Shown: positions 25,452 to 39,200, counted from the stretch's first letter. The stretch: 47,894 nucleotides of DNA from Cytophagales bacterium (GCA_027317105.1 DAHVFH010000081.1:1-47894); one strand, 5' to 3'. Made by a program: numbers and translations. Notes: generated by a model from the letters alone, not told the origin.

Positions 25452-26145
25452 AACTCAGCAAGGATTGGTAATTGACCACCCCACTCTTGACTTCGTATAA
25501 ACCACAGGATGGGTCAGTGAACCAATGGAGCTGAACCGTGGATTTATAAATTAAGCCTACAGCAGGGGCATAGACCTCCAAGCGATTATCGAGATAGACA
25601 ATGGAATCCATATTGTTGGCCTGCACTACGGTGAACGTATTCAAAAATTTCTTTCCCGAAGAAAGCGTGAACGGTTGGCCTAATTTGGTTAAGGTATAAA
25701 TGCTATCCACTTGTTTCAGGTCATTATATAAATTCCCATTCCATTTTGTGTTATTGTTCAGCGGAAAAATAAATTTCACATAAAGCACATTGCTTTCATT
25801 AACAACTACCTGGTTGTTGTTAACCGTGGCCGTCCAGGTATCCAAGTCTGTCCAGGCTTGGGTACTATCGCTACGCGTATACCGATGCAGGGTGTACGTC
25901 AAACCACCAGTTGGATTTTTTACCGAATCGGTGGCCAGCACTTTTAGTTGATAGTTCGATAGTGTCTCCCCTCCCTTGCCACAGGTAGTTTGAGAAATGG
26001 TCGTTTCCTTGATCTGGTAAATCAGGTAATTACCGACCCGCAAAGGGAAATACGATTGATCGGCAATCTTTACGATCTCGGGGGAAGAACATCCGGATAA
26101 AATCAGTAAAAAGAGCAAAATAAAAGAGTCAAACTTGTTTCTCAT
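25438..26145 (-). CDS. hypothetical lipoprotein
   Basis: 235 residues from the ATG at 26145. The frame extends to 26226, but only the 26145 start gives a lipoprotein signal (LLFLLILSGC, Cys19), and a -7 promoter element lies between the two starts. The mature part begins with a motif (YFPLRVGNYLIYQI) common in small Bacteroidota lipoproteins, then looks all-beta (LTYTLHRYTRS, VVVNESNVLYVKFIFPLN). I recognise no catalytic motif. It overlaps the T9SS protease gene by 14 bases, suggesting a joint surface role, such as partner or inhibitor, but nothing in the sequence shows this. Confidence 0.82.
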   Translation of the reverse strand: MRNKFDSFILLFLLILSGCSSPEIVKIADQSYFPLRVGNYLIYQIKETTISQTTCGKGGETLSNYQLKVLATDSVKNPTGGLTYTLHRYTRSDSTQAWTDLDTWTATVNNNQVVVNESNVLYVKFIFPLNNNTKWNGNLYNDLKQVDSIYTLTKLGQPFTLSSGKKFLNTFTVVQANNMDSIVYLDNRLEVYAPAVGLIYKSTVQLHWFTDPSCGLYEVKSGVVNYQSLLSYGHQ

Positions 26146-26192
26146 AAATAAATGCCTCAACGATAATGTCAAAATTTTATTCGCTGCAACCC

Positions 26193-26200
26193 CAAAGTTA
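26193..26200 (-). promoter_or_regulatory. -7 element for the lipoprotein-protease pair
   Basis: The minus strand reads TAACTTTG, an exact TAnnTTTG match. It would start transcription about 40 bases before the ATG at 26145. The nearest TTG lies only 12 bases upstream, shorter than the usual spacing, so the -33 element is uncertain. Confidence 0.45.
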
Positions 26201-26224
26201 TTTTTTTCTTTCCAATATTTGGGC

Positions 26225-26791
26225 ATGTTGAAAACTAAAGTAAAAGTAGGTAAAGTGACAAATCTTAGTGAAGCACGCTACTGTGCTGGAATGGGCGTTG
26301 ATCTTCTCTCCTTCCCAATCTCGTCCGTTGATCCTAAACTGTACAAAGAGATAACCGCCTGGGTAGCCGGGCCGCAATTTGGAATAGCCGCTGACAGCGA
26401 AGACCTTTTGTTAACAGAAGAATATGCGGTAAACTTTATTGAAGTAACCCCCGACCAATTCAATTATTTTGCGGATGGTGAAAATTTCATTGTCACCCTC
26501 ACCAAGAATGAATGGCCAGACCAAAAACAAAAACTAGTCCGGTTAAAGGAAAAAATCCTCTACATCGAATTGGACGCTGGGCAAATTGACGGCTCAGCCT
26601 TGGAGGTAATCCATGAGGTGGCGAAGGATTTTAACCTGTTGTTGAAAATCGCTGGTAACTTTAACCTTGAAATTTTAAAGTTGCCTATTGCTGGAATAAG
26701 TTTAGACGGGAACACAGAAACCAAACCGGGATTGAAAGAATATCCGCTAGCTGAGATTTTAGAGATGCTGGATGGGGAAGCAGGAGGATGA
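26225..26791 (+). CDS. TrpF-like (phosphoribosylanthranilate isomerase-like) protein
   Basis: 188 residues from the ATG at 26225; a TTG at 26135 would add a non-family leader. The N-terminus KVKVGKVTNLSEARYCAGMGVDLLSF aligns in pattern with the TrpF start (KICGxTNxEDAxxxxxxGAD). The later GISLDGNTETKPGLKEY matches the phosphate-binding end of the barrel. The catalytic cysteine of TrpF's KICG is replaced (KVGK), so normal isomerase chemistry is unlikely. No other trp genes are nearby. It is probably a TIM-barrel paralog of unknown function that may still bind a phosphosugar. It stands alone on the plus strand, divergent from the lipoprotein gene. Confidence 0.75.
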   Translation: MLKTKVKVGKVTNLSEARYCAGMGVDLLSFPISSVDPKLYKEITAWVAGPQFGIAADSEDLLLTEEYAVNFIEVTPDQFNYFADGENFIVTLTKNEWPDQKQKLVRLKEKILYIELDAGQIDGSALEVIHEVAKDFNLLLKIAGNFNLEILKLPIAGISLDGNTETKPGLKEYPLAEILEMLDGEAGG

Positions 26792-26811
26792 TGATGGTTA
26801 CTGGATGCTGG

Positions 26812-26844
26812 ATATGAGACAGAAGTCTCCTATTTTAATATTTT
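26812..26844 (+). terminator. rho-independent terminator after the TrpF-like gene
   Basis: A perfect five-base stem (GAGAC, loop AGAA, GTCTC), extendable past one mismatch by ATA/TAT, is followed by TTTTAATATTTT. It begins about 20 bases after the stop codon at 26791. Confidence 0.6.
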
Positions 26845-27272
26845 AAACGATGAGAAATGGATTGATGATAGTGAGTTTGCCTTCGATGAGCCGGCCGTGC
26901 TGCTTGTCTTCGCTGTATAGTGTGTTGCAATCCGCCTTGAGAGTGGTGGCAACTACCAAGCTGTCCCAATGCGATAGTTGGTATTTCACGGCTATTTCAA
27001 AAGCTTTCATCAGCGTGTTTTTTTCTATTGTTTTTAATAGTGAATTTTTCATTATCCTTTCTACGCTTTTCAAATGCCTCGGACTTTTCAAACTTGAATT
27101 TTTTGATCAACACATTAATCGTTTCGATTACCACCTGTGAGCTAATAAAGGGATGTCGAGCGATCAATTAGCGAGCGGCCTCTCGCTTTGGCGAGGGTAT
27201 GCTTAACGAATAAACTGCAATGTTGGAGTCAATAAAAAACAGCCGATTGGACAAGTGACCTACACCTACCAT
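26843..27272 (-). pseudogene. broken PIN-domain (VapC-like) toxin gene
   Basis: Reading the minus strand from the ATG at 27272 gives SNRLFFIDSNIAVYSLS, with the first catalytic Asp of a PIN nuclease. An in-frame TAA follows at 27170-27168, and then FISSQVVIETINVLIKKF continues in the same frame. A frameshift around 27050-27075 moves the rest to another frame. That frame carries YQLSHWDSLVVATTLKADC, TLYSEDKQHG and INPF, the C-terminal PIN acidic residues and tail. Stop plus frameshift mean no functional protein. No antitoxin gene is present; the giant adhesin gene ends 7 bases upstream of the ATG. The 82-residue open frame at 26843-27091 begins at TTG and is only the broken 3' part. Confidence 0.75.
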
Positions 27273-27278
27273 CGCATC

Positions 27279-30200
27279 CTATTCGACAATGAATTTTAAA
27301 TGACCACCTTGTAACTCTAAAATATAAAGGCCGGGTGAAATACCTGCCATGGAAATAGCCGTCTTAAAACTTCCGGATGAATCGGTTTGCACATTTGCGT
27401 GACTCACCACGATACCTTGCAAGTTCACAATTTGAAGTTCAGTGGAAACGTTAGGCTCAAGCCCGTTGATCGCAACCGTAAGCGACTGCTTTTGAGACAC
27501 CGGATTAGGATAAAGACTCACTACGTTTTCAAGGCTTGACACGTTGACAAGGATCACTTCAGTGGAAGTGTTTTTACCATCTAAATCAGTTTGTTGAAGC
27601 TGATAATAGTTTTTACCTAATTCAGGATTAAAATCGGTAAGGGTATACGTATGGGTAGAGTTGGTCGTGCCGTTTCCTTTAACGCTTCCAATCGATTGAA
27701 AATTCGTACCTGTGAATGAACGCAACACAGTAAAATAATCATTGTTCAACTCTGAGGCTGTTTGCCATTGTAAATTCACACCATATTTTTCTGCCGTGCC
27801 GGTAAAGCTCATGAGTTCTATCGGAAGAGGTGAATTGGAATCTGTAGATCCAAATGTAAACGTACTATTGGCGAGCGTTGCACTAAATGAGGTGATGCCC
27901 GTTTGAGTTACCGTGCCCGTAATGTTGGTTCCTGATTGCGTGACTGTTCCACCGCCCGTAGGAATGCCCCACTGCGTGCCTGTCCAACCGGCAAGCAGTA
28001 GGGAGGATGTATTCCCAATGTTGGCCCCTATGTAGCTTCCTGTATTGTAGAGCAAACTGAGATTAGCCTTGGTCGTTCCAAGGGCGGGCGAAATCGTCCA
28101 GTATTCAAAAGCACTGACTTTTTGAATACCTCCGGAAAGTACATAAGGATAACCACCTGATGAGGGATCCTGCGCAAAGTACTGCGCGGTCCATGTATCC
28201 GCAGCCGATGTGTTAGCAATGGTAGCCGGTCGGTAATAATTTGCTATTTTGCTCCCGAGCGGAAATGTAAAATTAGTCCCAGCAGAAGCTACTTTACTCA
28301 TCGGTCCAGACACAAAGCTGTTGACTGAACCCCCGCTTACGGTGGCCGCAGCGGAAAGTACAAGCAAGTGGGTTGCAGAAGACAAGATGTTTCCAGTGGT
28401 TAACGTAAGCACATTATTAACCGTTGTTGTTCCGATTCCGTTTAAGGTCAAGTCGCTGCTCGTCATTGAAAGGGCTAGGTTATAGAATGCAGTTGTTCCG
28501 CTAATCGTGGCCGGAGTAGTCCCATTAAAAGTAACCGTTCCAGTGGTGCCTGAGAAGGCGCCATTATTCGTCCAGTTGCCAGCCACATAAACATTGGTTA
28601 CGAGCGATGTTAAGTTGCCTGTCCCAGAAATGGAAAAATTATTAAACGTGGTTACCGAGGATCCATTTATTGAACCTGTACCGTTGAAGGTGACTGTGCT
28701 ACTATTACCGATAAATGACCCATTGTTAGTCCAACTACCATAAACATCAAGCACGTTGGCCGCATTAATTGTTAATGATGCTGATGAGTTAACCGTAAGG
28801 CTTCTACAAGCAGCTGGGGCATTGATAACAGGCATAAAGGTAGCTCCTGCAGCGATCACGACATCGTCAGTCGAAGCCGGAACTGTAGTACAATTCCAAT
28901 TCGCTGCATTAAACCAGTCGGTGCTTACACTACCCAACCAACTTCCGTTGGCTGTAATCGTTATTGTATTCGTAGCGACTATTGCAGCACACGGACTTGC
29001 AGGAGGAATGGTGTTCGTTACCGTATAAGTGCCGGGTGTACTTGCCGACAAATTCACCTGCCCTGTTGCCGCACTTACAAAAACCAATCCCAGCGTGGAT
29101 GAAAATGTTCCAGCGACACCGCCCCCAGTAAATGTGGGGCTGGGGTTGGCGGCATTTTTGCAATACGGTCCGGCATAGTTAAAAGTCGCTACAGCAGGTG
29201 CCACGGTCGTGATATTGGTTGTTCGTGCGGCTCCCGTTCCACATCCGTTTACGGCAGACACACTCAAGGTACCGCCCGTAGCGGAGGAACTAAAGTTTAT
29301 ACTCACTGAGTTGGTTGATCCGATGATGGTCGCCCCTGTTCCAGAGTAAGACCATATGTAAGAGGTTGCGCTACCAACAACTGGTACCGTGTAAACATTA
29401 CCATTAGAACCCTGGCAAACAGAGGGGGGCGCAGCCGTAAAAGGAGAAGGTTGTTGCGGGGTAAAGGGAAAAGAAATGTTTACGGTACTGCTGGATTTAC
29501 ATAATCCACTGGTGATCGTCCATTTCAAGGTATAGCTGTTTCCTGGAGGGCCGCCAAAAAGAGCGTTATAATTGGTTGCATCTGGCGTATTGAACCAGCC
29601 CCCCGAGCCCGTCACGATCGTCCATAACCCGGTTCCAACCGTTGGATTATTTCCAGGCAGGTTTAAACTCGTGGCATTACATAACGATTGGTTTGCACCC
29701 GCCACTGACGTAGTCGGTGCAGCATAAGTAGTAACTGTCGTAGGGTCTACTACACCCGGTAGGGTACTGCCATTATATGTAAATCCGGTTAACTGATAGG
29801 TTCCAGGGGATGGAGTTGGTAGCGTAAAAGGAAGGGATGTTACAACGATTGGCGTTTGAGGGGCACTGTTGAAATTGTAGCTAATCGTGTAATTTAAAGT
29901 GATTATGGTATGAGTGGTAAAGGTAACTGGAATCCCTGCCGTCCCACAAACTGCACCAGCTGGCGAAAGCGTTGCAAGTGGTGTGGTATTGGTAAGACTT
30001 CCCAAGGAATAATTTTTTGCGGTTGTTGAAAGGCTTACACTGTTTGTTGTCATGGCATCCCCTACACTGTTGGTGCCCGATGTGGTGGAGGCTAATCCCA
30101 CCCATGATGAAGTGCCCGTATCGTATTCCGCAACCTCGATGTCCGATATGCCATTTTGCGTCATGGTTCCATTAATATTACTTTGTGCATCCCAAGCAAT

Positions 30201-33200
30201 ATCGATTTTGGCTGTTTTTGAAGCGGTGGCAGTCACCGCCCAATATTCTTGCTGATTTATTGTCGTCAGCGGAGCCGCAACCGCCACAGCAGGATTAGGG
30301 GTAAAATACTCGGCTGTGAAAAGCGATGTTCCTGTTGATGTGGAGGTAAACGTATAGGTGTGGCCTTTAACGGATCCCTTACCAAGCGGATAAACAAAAA
30401 CGCCACCGTTCACAATTTGCTTTTTCATTGGACCACTGACATACGAACTGGTGCTGCCTCCAGTGGGTACCACGGCCAAATTGGAAGTATTAAGAATACT
30501 GAGATTATTGATAATGGAGGTAGCAATGATACCATTGGTCAGCAGTAAATTTCCATTCACTTCAATATTTCCATTATTTCCAATCGATAATCCTGCACTA
30601 TTATTTATTTCAAGATTGTTAAACCCATTTGAGCCCGTGAAATCGCCAGTAGGTCCGCCGAGAGATTGTGCAGCAGAACCGGAGAATGTAACTGTGGCCG
30701 TAGCCCCGCTTCCACTAAGGAACGCCCCCGTAGTATACCGTTGCATTGAACCATTTATCGTTAACTTTCTGTTGTTAGCACTATTGTCAAGGGTTGGCCC
30801 GTTTATATCAAGCGTGTTGCAAATTGTTAAATCAGCATTTGGTAGAGTTCGCGTGCCCGTACCACTAACCGTTAAATTTGGAATCGTGGTGAACCCATTT
30901 AGCACAATTGTGTAGCTTCCCGTGCCTCCAAATTCAACTGTTCCATTTCCTGTACAGTTCATAAAGGAGGTGAAATTTCCTGCAGGAAGATTACCGCTTT
31001 GCAAATAAACTGTTCCTGTACCAAGCGAAGGATCCCCGGAGACGGTACCGAAGTTATGGCCAAAGGTGGGCGAGAGAATGGATAGTGTTCCTGTTCCTTG
31101 AATGATGGTTGTGTACGCAAAACAATAATTCACATCAGTGGCAACTGAATTTTGTATAATCACATTAAATCCATTTGGCCCGCCTACCGGACAAGGAGGT
31201 GATGCTCCAACCGGTGTCCATATTGTATTGTCCGACCAATTGCCATTACTATTAGAAATATACGTAGGGACTTGACTTGGAATTGCGGTATCCTCCCCTG
31301 CAGTATAGTCACCATTTAGGTTGGTAGTTCCCGCAGAATAGTTAAACGTTATTTGGTGGGTTGCCTCATTGACATTGTCTGTGGCCGATCCTGGTGCAGC
31401 TTTACTCCAATAAGTTCCAGGAAGTTGAAGCCAGGCCGCCACATAATTTGACTCCGTTCCAAATACATCGCTGGCCATATAATTCAACACAACGCTCCCA
31501 TTAAACCCGGTAATACCTGAACTTGAAATGCTAAAATAATAATGCAGAACTCTGGTTAGATCCGATACTGTTGGTTGATAAGAATTTACCGGTGAAACAT
31601 TGATGTAGCCAATTGAACCATTGGCATTAATGGTATAAACAGCGGGTGTATATTTTGAAGTAACCCCAACTGGGAAAGTGAAGGTTGTCGTGGAACTGAT
31701 TACTGGAAAAAACTTTCTTAACCCCAAACTCGTAGCTACTCCGTCCGTCATGATCATATTGGTTGTGCTAAAAGGCGCTCCACCAATATTGGATCCCGTA
31801 TTTAATATCAGGTTGTTTGATTGTATGTTGAATATGCCATTGGTCATGATCAGGTCGTTGTTGAGCGTGATGTCATTTAGCAAGATGGCGCCTGCCGAAT
31901 TATTAATCACTAACCTATTGAAAGACCCGGTACCTGAAATTTGCTGCTGCGAAGAACCAGCCATAATAACACCCCCCGTTACATTGTCATCCAAATACCC
32001 GCCATTGTTGGTGAAGCTACCGTTTGTTAAAACCGACACGTTGTAAGAATTCAGTACCAGACTACCATTCGCAATGGTAAGATTTCGGTTTACCGTGAAG
32101 TTATTGTTAACCGTCAACGAAACCGAAGGCGAAACGGTAAGATCATAAAAATTGGTAATTGAAGTTCCCAATATATTCTGCGTTGCCCCGGAAAAAGTAG
32201 TCAGATTAGTTCCATAAACGTAGCTTCCCGGAACCCCATTATTTACAAGATTTTGATTAATCGTGACATTCCTGTTATTACTGTTGAAGAAGCTTTTGCT
32301 GTTGGCGAGCGTCAGTGTTCCATTAAGCACTAACGGGTTCGTCATCAATGTAACTGTTGCATTTGTGCCACCAGCCCCGCCTTCAATTACCGATAGATTA
32401 AACAATGAAGCACTTGCATCCATCGAATAATTCTGAACGGCATTCGGTACCGCATTAGTAAAAATAATTGTACCCCCTGTAACGGTAGAACTTGAAGGCC
32501 TGATGTATAAATCACCAAAAGTAGACCCACTACCTTTTGCTATCGTCAATGTTCCTGCTGAAGTATTAAATTGACTTCCTGCATTCACCACTTCTAATTT
32601 TGCTCGTGTCAATGCAGTAGCTAATCCTCCCGCGGAAGAGTTTCCATTGATGGTTACGGTGCCGCCAGTTTGTGTAAACGACAGTGCACCATTGGTTGAT
32701 GTGGTGGGGCGCCTGATTTGTCCATTCACAAACAAATTACCACCGCCAACTTGAATGGCAGCGGAGTTACCAGAATACTCAATATCATTATTAAAGGCCG
32801 GTGAAGCTACGGGGCCCACATAAACATTTCCACTGACGACAGTAAGTTTTCCACTCAATAATAAATCACTGGCATCTGCATTACTATTTGAGATTAACAC
32901 ATTCGTGTTATTTCCATTGGCATAGCTAATATACAAACCAGCCGTAGCGGGTATAGTTATATTGGTTGCAGTCGAGATGGTGAAATTAGTTGTCGGGTTC
33001 GTCCTTTGATATTGAAAAGTGCCGTTTTGCAGCGTTAACCAATTATCAACAGGCGTTGTCAGTGTTCCTGCAATGTTACAATTCAACGTTGTTGCTTGTG
33101 ATGTTCCCTTATTTACGGTAACTGAACCAAATATGGTTGTTGGGGTTCCGACTGTATTGGTTATACTGGCTGAAGTATTTCCATTAAAAATCGTTGGAAC

Positions 33201-36200
33201 ATTTACAAGATTTACTCTAGCTACAGTTCCTAATGGTGCTGATGAACCATTAGCATCGTTCGTTAATGATCCTCCAATTGTTAGGGTTTGATTATTTGCC
33301 CCACCCCAATTGTCCAAAGCACAAGTTGCGCATACTGTAACATTGCCATTCACCACTACATTTTGAGCAATTGCTCCCGTACCATACCAACCAAAACCAC
33401 CACCTTGAATATTCAAATTACCATTAATCGTAATCGTTTTTGCGATAGGAACCGTAGGGGCGGTTGGATAATTCGTATTCCATGCAGGAAGAAGCCAAGA
33501 ATCCGCATTCTGTCCGGTTTCCGTACAATCGCCATAGATCAATACATTATTATTAGGAAAAAGTAAGTTTGATCCACCCAATGGAGAAAACAACAGGTTT
33601 CCATAAGTCGAAATACCATTGGCCATGTAAAAGGTAGTACCAGCAGTTGGATTTGTAGTATAGAGCTCTGTCGTTCCTAAATTTGTATTGAAGCTTGAAA
33701 AATCACCCGAAGGATTTGCAAACGTACTATTGGATGCCTGCGCAGTAGTAATTCTAATTTTTCCATTACCTAATGGGCTGTTCATTACAATGCCCAAATT
33801 ACTGGCCGGGTTGTAACGCACATCAAGAACCGAGCTTGTGTCAATGTAAAGTGTGGCGCAATTGTGCGGATCAGTATTCGGGTTGGTCAGGTAGTTTGCG
33901 GGTGTTCCAAAACTAATCGTGTGCCCAGCACCGATATGCACCACCGCGCCTGCTCCCGGAGTTCCGATGTTTATCCATGTCGCACGGGTAGCATCGCTTG
34001 TCCAGCTTGTATTCACACCCCAGGCGCCAGTGGCGTAACTATAAAATACAGTGGGTGTTCCAAATGGATCGGTCGGGCTATTATCGCCAGCGGTATAATC
34101 GCCATCAATAAAAGGGACATTTTTTAGAAATGACCCTGGAGTGGGTTGGCCTATTATCTTGCTAACAATATCTAAGTCGCTTGTCGTTCCCTCTGTCCAT
34201 GCGGTCGCATTCACATCATAGCGCGCAGCCACGTAACCATTCTCTGTAATCCCTGCACCGGTCACAACATCATTCACCGAATAGGTATAGCCATGCGTAA
34301 TCGTTGCTGCACCTAGTGTAAAGCCCGAAGATTTAACTCGCCAAAAATAGGTAAGGCTTCTTCCTGCCGTGGTTTCGTTAGGGTGTGCATAGCCTACGGG
34401 GACTACATTGATAGACCCGTATACAGTTGGTGCCGTGCTAAGGCCAATCGATGCGGGAGTATAATTTGGAACACCTACGTGGCTTGTTGAGGGGGCCCCT
34501 ACCGGGAAAACAAAAGCGGTCGTTGATGAATACACTTTGGTCACACCTCCATCACCTGCATTTCCTGCACATTGGATGTACCTGGAAGCGCCAGCGTTGA
34601 CAACCGAAGCAGAGGCGTTCAGGGTTAAATTATAGGTACTAATGTTGAATAGATTATTCTGTGAAAATGTCAACGCTCCATTAATCGTTGCCTTATTTAC
34701 CAAGGAAATCGGAGCTGCGGCAGCATTCGTGCTGTTCAACTCAAGATTTTGAAAAATACCATTACCGTCAATGGTTTGTGTTGTCGCTGATCCGTTCAAT
34801 GAAATCTTTCCTGTCCCAGCATGCAATCCGGAGTTATAAACATTACCGGCAACGAAAATAGAGTTTCCATTATCGTTTAACGTCCCCAAGGTAAGCGTTA
34901 GGTTGCCGGCAAGGTTAATGGTGTTCTGCGAACCCGCAAAATTTACAGCTACTCCAGCCGCTTTGGTAAACGTTAAGTTGTTTACGTTAAGCGCTCCAGC
35001 CGTGTTCACCGTGAAGGTTTGTGTGCCCGAACCATTTAAGATGGTTGTATTCGCTGAAGTACCCGAAGCGAGATAAGAAGTTCCGCCCGCAAGGGTGAAA
35101 TTTCCACCGACCGTCAGGTTCTGTGCATTCGCATCAAAACTTCCTGACTGAATATTCACATTCGCTAAAACGGTGAGCGGATAGGCGGTATTTAATTGGA
35201 CTACAGAGGCACCACTCACTTGGTTGATCACCAGGTTTGCGATTGAAGCGGTAGACGAAATCTGGAAATTAGCCTCGTCAGCAAGCACGGTGCCGGTAGT
35301 AGGGATCATCGTTATCGTTCCCCCGGTTACGCTGCTATTGGCTGAGGAAGACTTTACATCAAAGGCATATTGCGCAGACGCTGGAGGTGCGGCATCGCAC
35401 ACATCATAGACCCAAATATTTCCACCCGACATATTAAAAATATTAGCAGCATTATTGAGGTTAAAAGTTCCGTAACCGCTGGTCGTTCCATTCAGTGCCC
35501 GAGCCGTATTTACGGTAGCCGATGAATTGTCAACAAGATTTGCAATTGAAGCGTATGACGCAGGTGTACGTTGAAAACGACCTCTCAGTGCAAAAAGACC
35601 ACTTGTCATTTGAAAAGAAGCGGTCGATGAGGTTGCGTTTAAAAACTGTTTCGCATCAATATTCCCTCCATTGATAATGATTTGACCAGAGCCGCCATTG
35701 GTGATGATACCACCTGATTCACGAGTTGAAAGATAACCGCTTGAAATTTGGAACTTACCATAAGCATAAAGGGAACTGTATCCGCCTTGAATAACACCAT
35801 TCACAAGTCCAGAACCTCCAGATACCCCATATGCCGTATTCACTTCACGATAATCATCAGCCGTTGCCAGTACCACCACATCGGGTCCGTTTAGTGACAA
35901 TGCCCCATTTGCAGGAATAAAATAATCTGACGTATTGGGCAAGGCTGCCGTTATATTACCCTCTGTAAGCGATGGAATAATCGTTGAGCCTTGTAATACT
36001 AACGTGCCGTTTCGAATCCACAACGCTTTTTTGATGTTGGGGTTCGTGGCTGTGGCTCCAACCAGCGCATCAGCCGCGGCATTGTTGGCACCAAATAATT
36101 TGAAGTTACCGTAAGCGGAAGGGTTTACGGTTAACGTATAAGTTTGATCTGTTCCTTTATCTATTACGAGATTATAGAAGTTGGTGATGCCATTACAGGT

Positions 36201-39200
36201 CAAAAGATTACTCGTTGAACCCCTGAAATAGACCGTAGCAAATCCGGTATTCGCACCCAAAAAAGTAGGCGGAAAAGCGTTGTAAACCGGATAGGAAATA
36301 TTGGAAAAATTGACGGTGCCATTATTGATAAAGTCTCCATTGATGACGACCCGATGTGATTGACTGTCGTAATAGTCAATAAAAGGCCCGGCAACAGTAG
36401 TAGTAATCGTTGTCGGATCGGTAACCGAATTGGTTACCCCCGTACCCACTGCAATAGAAGCTCCGGCATTTATAGTGACGCTTCCACTAATGGTTAATTG
36501 AAGGCGGGCAGAAGTTACATCATTGATCTGGAAAGTTCCGCCCTTCACTAGTAAATTTCCATTCAAGGTTAAATTGGTTAACAGGGTAGCGGTTTGTCCC
36601 AAACAGTTTATGGTTAAGTTATTGTAGGTAGTTTGGGCAACCGGCAAAGAAAAAGAAGAAGCGTTATAATACTCCACCGTTCCCCCTCCTGAATTAATAA
36701 ACGTATTGGTTGCAATTACCGGGAAATTGACCGAAGCCAATCGCAAGGTGCCTTGGCCGCTTAGGGTGCTTAACCCATTTGTAAAGCTATACGTTGACAG
36801 ATCTAAAAACCCACTCGTATTGATTGTCAGATCCATATTCAGGGTTGCAATATTGCTTGATAAGGAAACCGTTCGGCCACCAAGGATGACCACATTATCG
36901 TTGTATCCTGGAATGCTACTTCCAATTTGGGTGGTTCCGCTTGGATCAGAAGTCCAAGTGGTTGGCGTATTCCAATTACCGGTTTGGTACGAATAATACG
37001 TTTGATTAATACCCATGGTCCAATACCCTCCGTTTGTGGCGGTAACATTACCGGTAATAGTAAAAGAATTTGCACCAAAAGAAGATGTTCCCGAAAGCGG
37101 AGGTTCTTGAGCTATTGTATAAGGCGCTGGCGTGTAGGAAATAGCCTGTGAAGCACCGTTAAGTTGTCCCGGATCGTATTGAAAAGTAGCGGTGATTGTT
37201 TTATTGGCAAGGCTGGTTACAAAATCCCAATACACATTGATGTAGGTAGGGTTAAGTGCAGTAGGAACGGCCCGAATGCTATAGGTACCTGTTGTTGGCA
37301 CAATAGAAGTCAGCGTCATTGGAGAATAATATCCGCTGGAGCCTATAGGATTAAGGGTATTAGCAGACGAAGCATTTTTTATTAGATACCCTGTCCCATC
37401 GGTGGCAATCATATTAGAGGCTGAGAAAGGAGATCCGGCAATTGCTCCCGCTGTATTATTAAGCAAGGTCAAATTATTATTTCCAAGCTCAAGCACCCCA
37501 GAGGTTAAGGTGAGTACCCCTGTGGCTGCAAGGGATAATGAACCGCCAAGATTAACCGTACTATTCGTACCTGTCTTATTAAGCGTCAAATTCAACAGCG
37601 TGCCACCTCCAATCGGTGGCAAATTCATTATGGGTGTGTTATTTCCACCGATGGCAAGGCTTGAAGTGGCACTGCCAATAATGGTTCCTGTTCCAACTGC
37701 AAGGGTGCCGTTTAAGGTGAGAAGCCTTCCGTTTAGATTGAAGTTATCATTCGGATTACTGCCCATGGTCAGACTATTGCCGATGATACAATTACTAGTA
37801 GCCAATTGTATAAATCTGTTGGTTCCGGTAGAAGTTCCATTATTTAAAACAACATTGCCCATAGGATAAATGCCTCCTCCATTTATTCTAAAACCGGCAG
37901 CTGCAGTACCACTGTTATTGCTAAGTCCATCGCCAAAGTTGATGGTGCCTCCACTGAAGTTATAGGCATATCCTGAAGTATTGCCTAACAGCACAGATGT
38001 TAATGCCGAACTTGGAGGATCAACAATAGTAAGTGTACCTCCAGTAAAAGTTACAGCGTTAGCGGCATTTGTAGAAGCAAAATTCACCACGGTAACACCA
38101 ATGTTATCTCCCCCAGATCCTGCCTGTTGAGTATAGATATTAAAATTACCTGAAGTCATATTAAATTGTGACGTATTGGTGAATGAAATACCACCATACA
38201 TATTCAAATTACCACCGTCTATCCATAAATTACTGGTGGCTGCACTAACTGCCATCACATCATTACCACTTCCATAAGCAAAGGTTCCAGCTGTAATATG
38301 TAGAGTGCCCGTCACTGTTGGAACCCCTGGGTTAGCCGTTGTTGCCGTACCTACACAGGAAACATTCGCCCCTGCATTATTAAGCCATAGGCTCCCAATC
38401 CCACCGCAGATCGTAGCAGCACCGTAATAAGGCGTTAGCGTTGAAGCGCTCGATAATTTAAACGTTCCGCTGGTTAGCGTGAGGTATGCTCCTGCCGCTG
38501 TTGGTGAGGACATGGCGATGGGTGTTTGAACATCCAACACATTGGCGATCGCACCTTTGGTTAAGGTAATCGTATTAAAATTAATTGTTCCTGTGCCTCC
38601 TGGTGAGGTAATGGTATTATTCGAAGCCCCAGAAAAAGTGATGTTACAAACATTCCCCGGGAAAGTTTGAACCATATTAAAAATTCCGTCCGCTTGAAGG
38701 TTTCCTGATATTGAAAGTAAATGAACGGCCGCAAACGCTCCCACATTCAATGTACTTCCGACATCTACCTGAACATTTCCTGCAACATTTATAGTTTTAA
38801 CAGCCGCCTGACCGCCAATCGTAAAGGTTGTGTTATTGGTAACAAGAATGTTTCCTGCGATGCTGGTCGTGTTTGCCGCTCCTCCCCAAGTCGTGGTGCC
38901 TGATCCTGAATTGTTCACACTACCGCTTATAGTAAGTGCATTTGCGTCAGAGACTGTTACACCAGTTCCCGTAATATTCAAGTCATTATTGATCGTGGTT
39001 ATGCCAGAAAACGTTTTCGTTCCACTTCCTGTAAGGGTTACATAGCGATAGTTAGCTGAAGCAAAAACAGTTTGCGCGACTGAGTTATTATATACCACGA
39101 TACTACCCGATCCTGCTGTGGTATTGAACGTTGTTGCCGTATTTGTTGCTCCTCCAAGAATAAGCTGATGAGCCAAGCCAACTCCAGCCATATTGATGGT

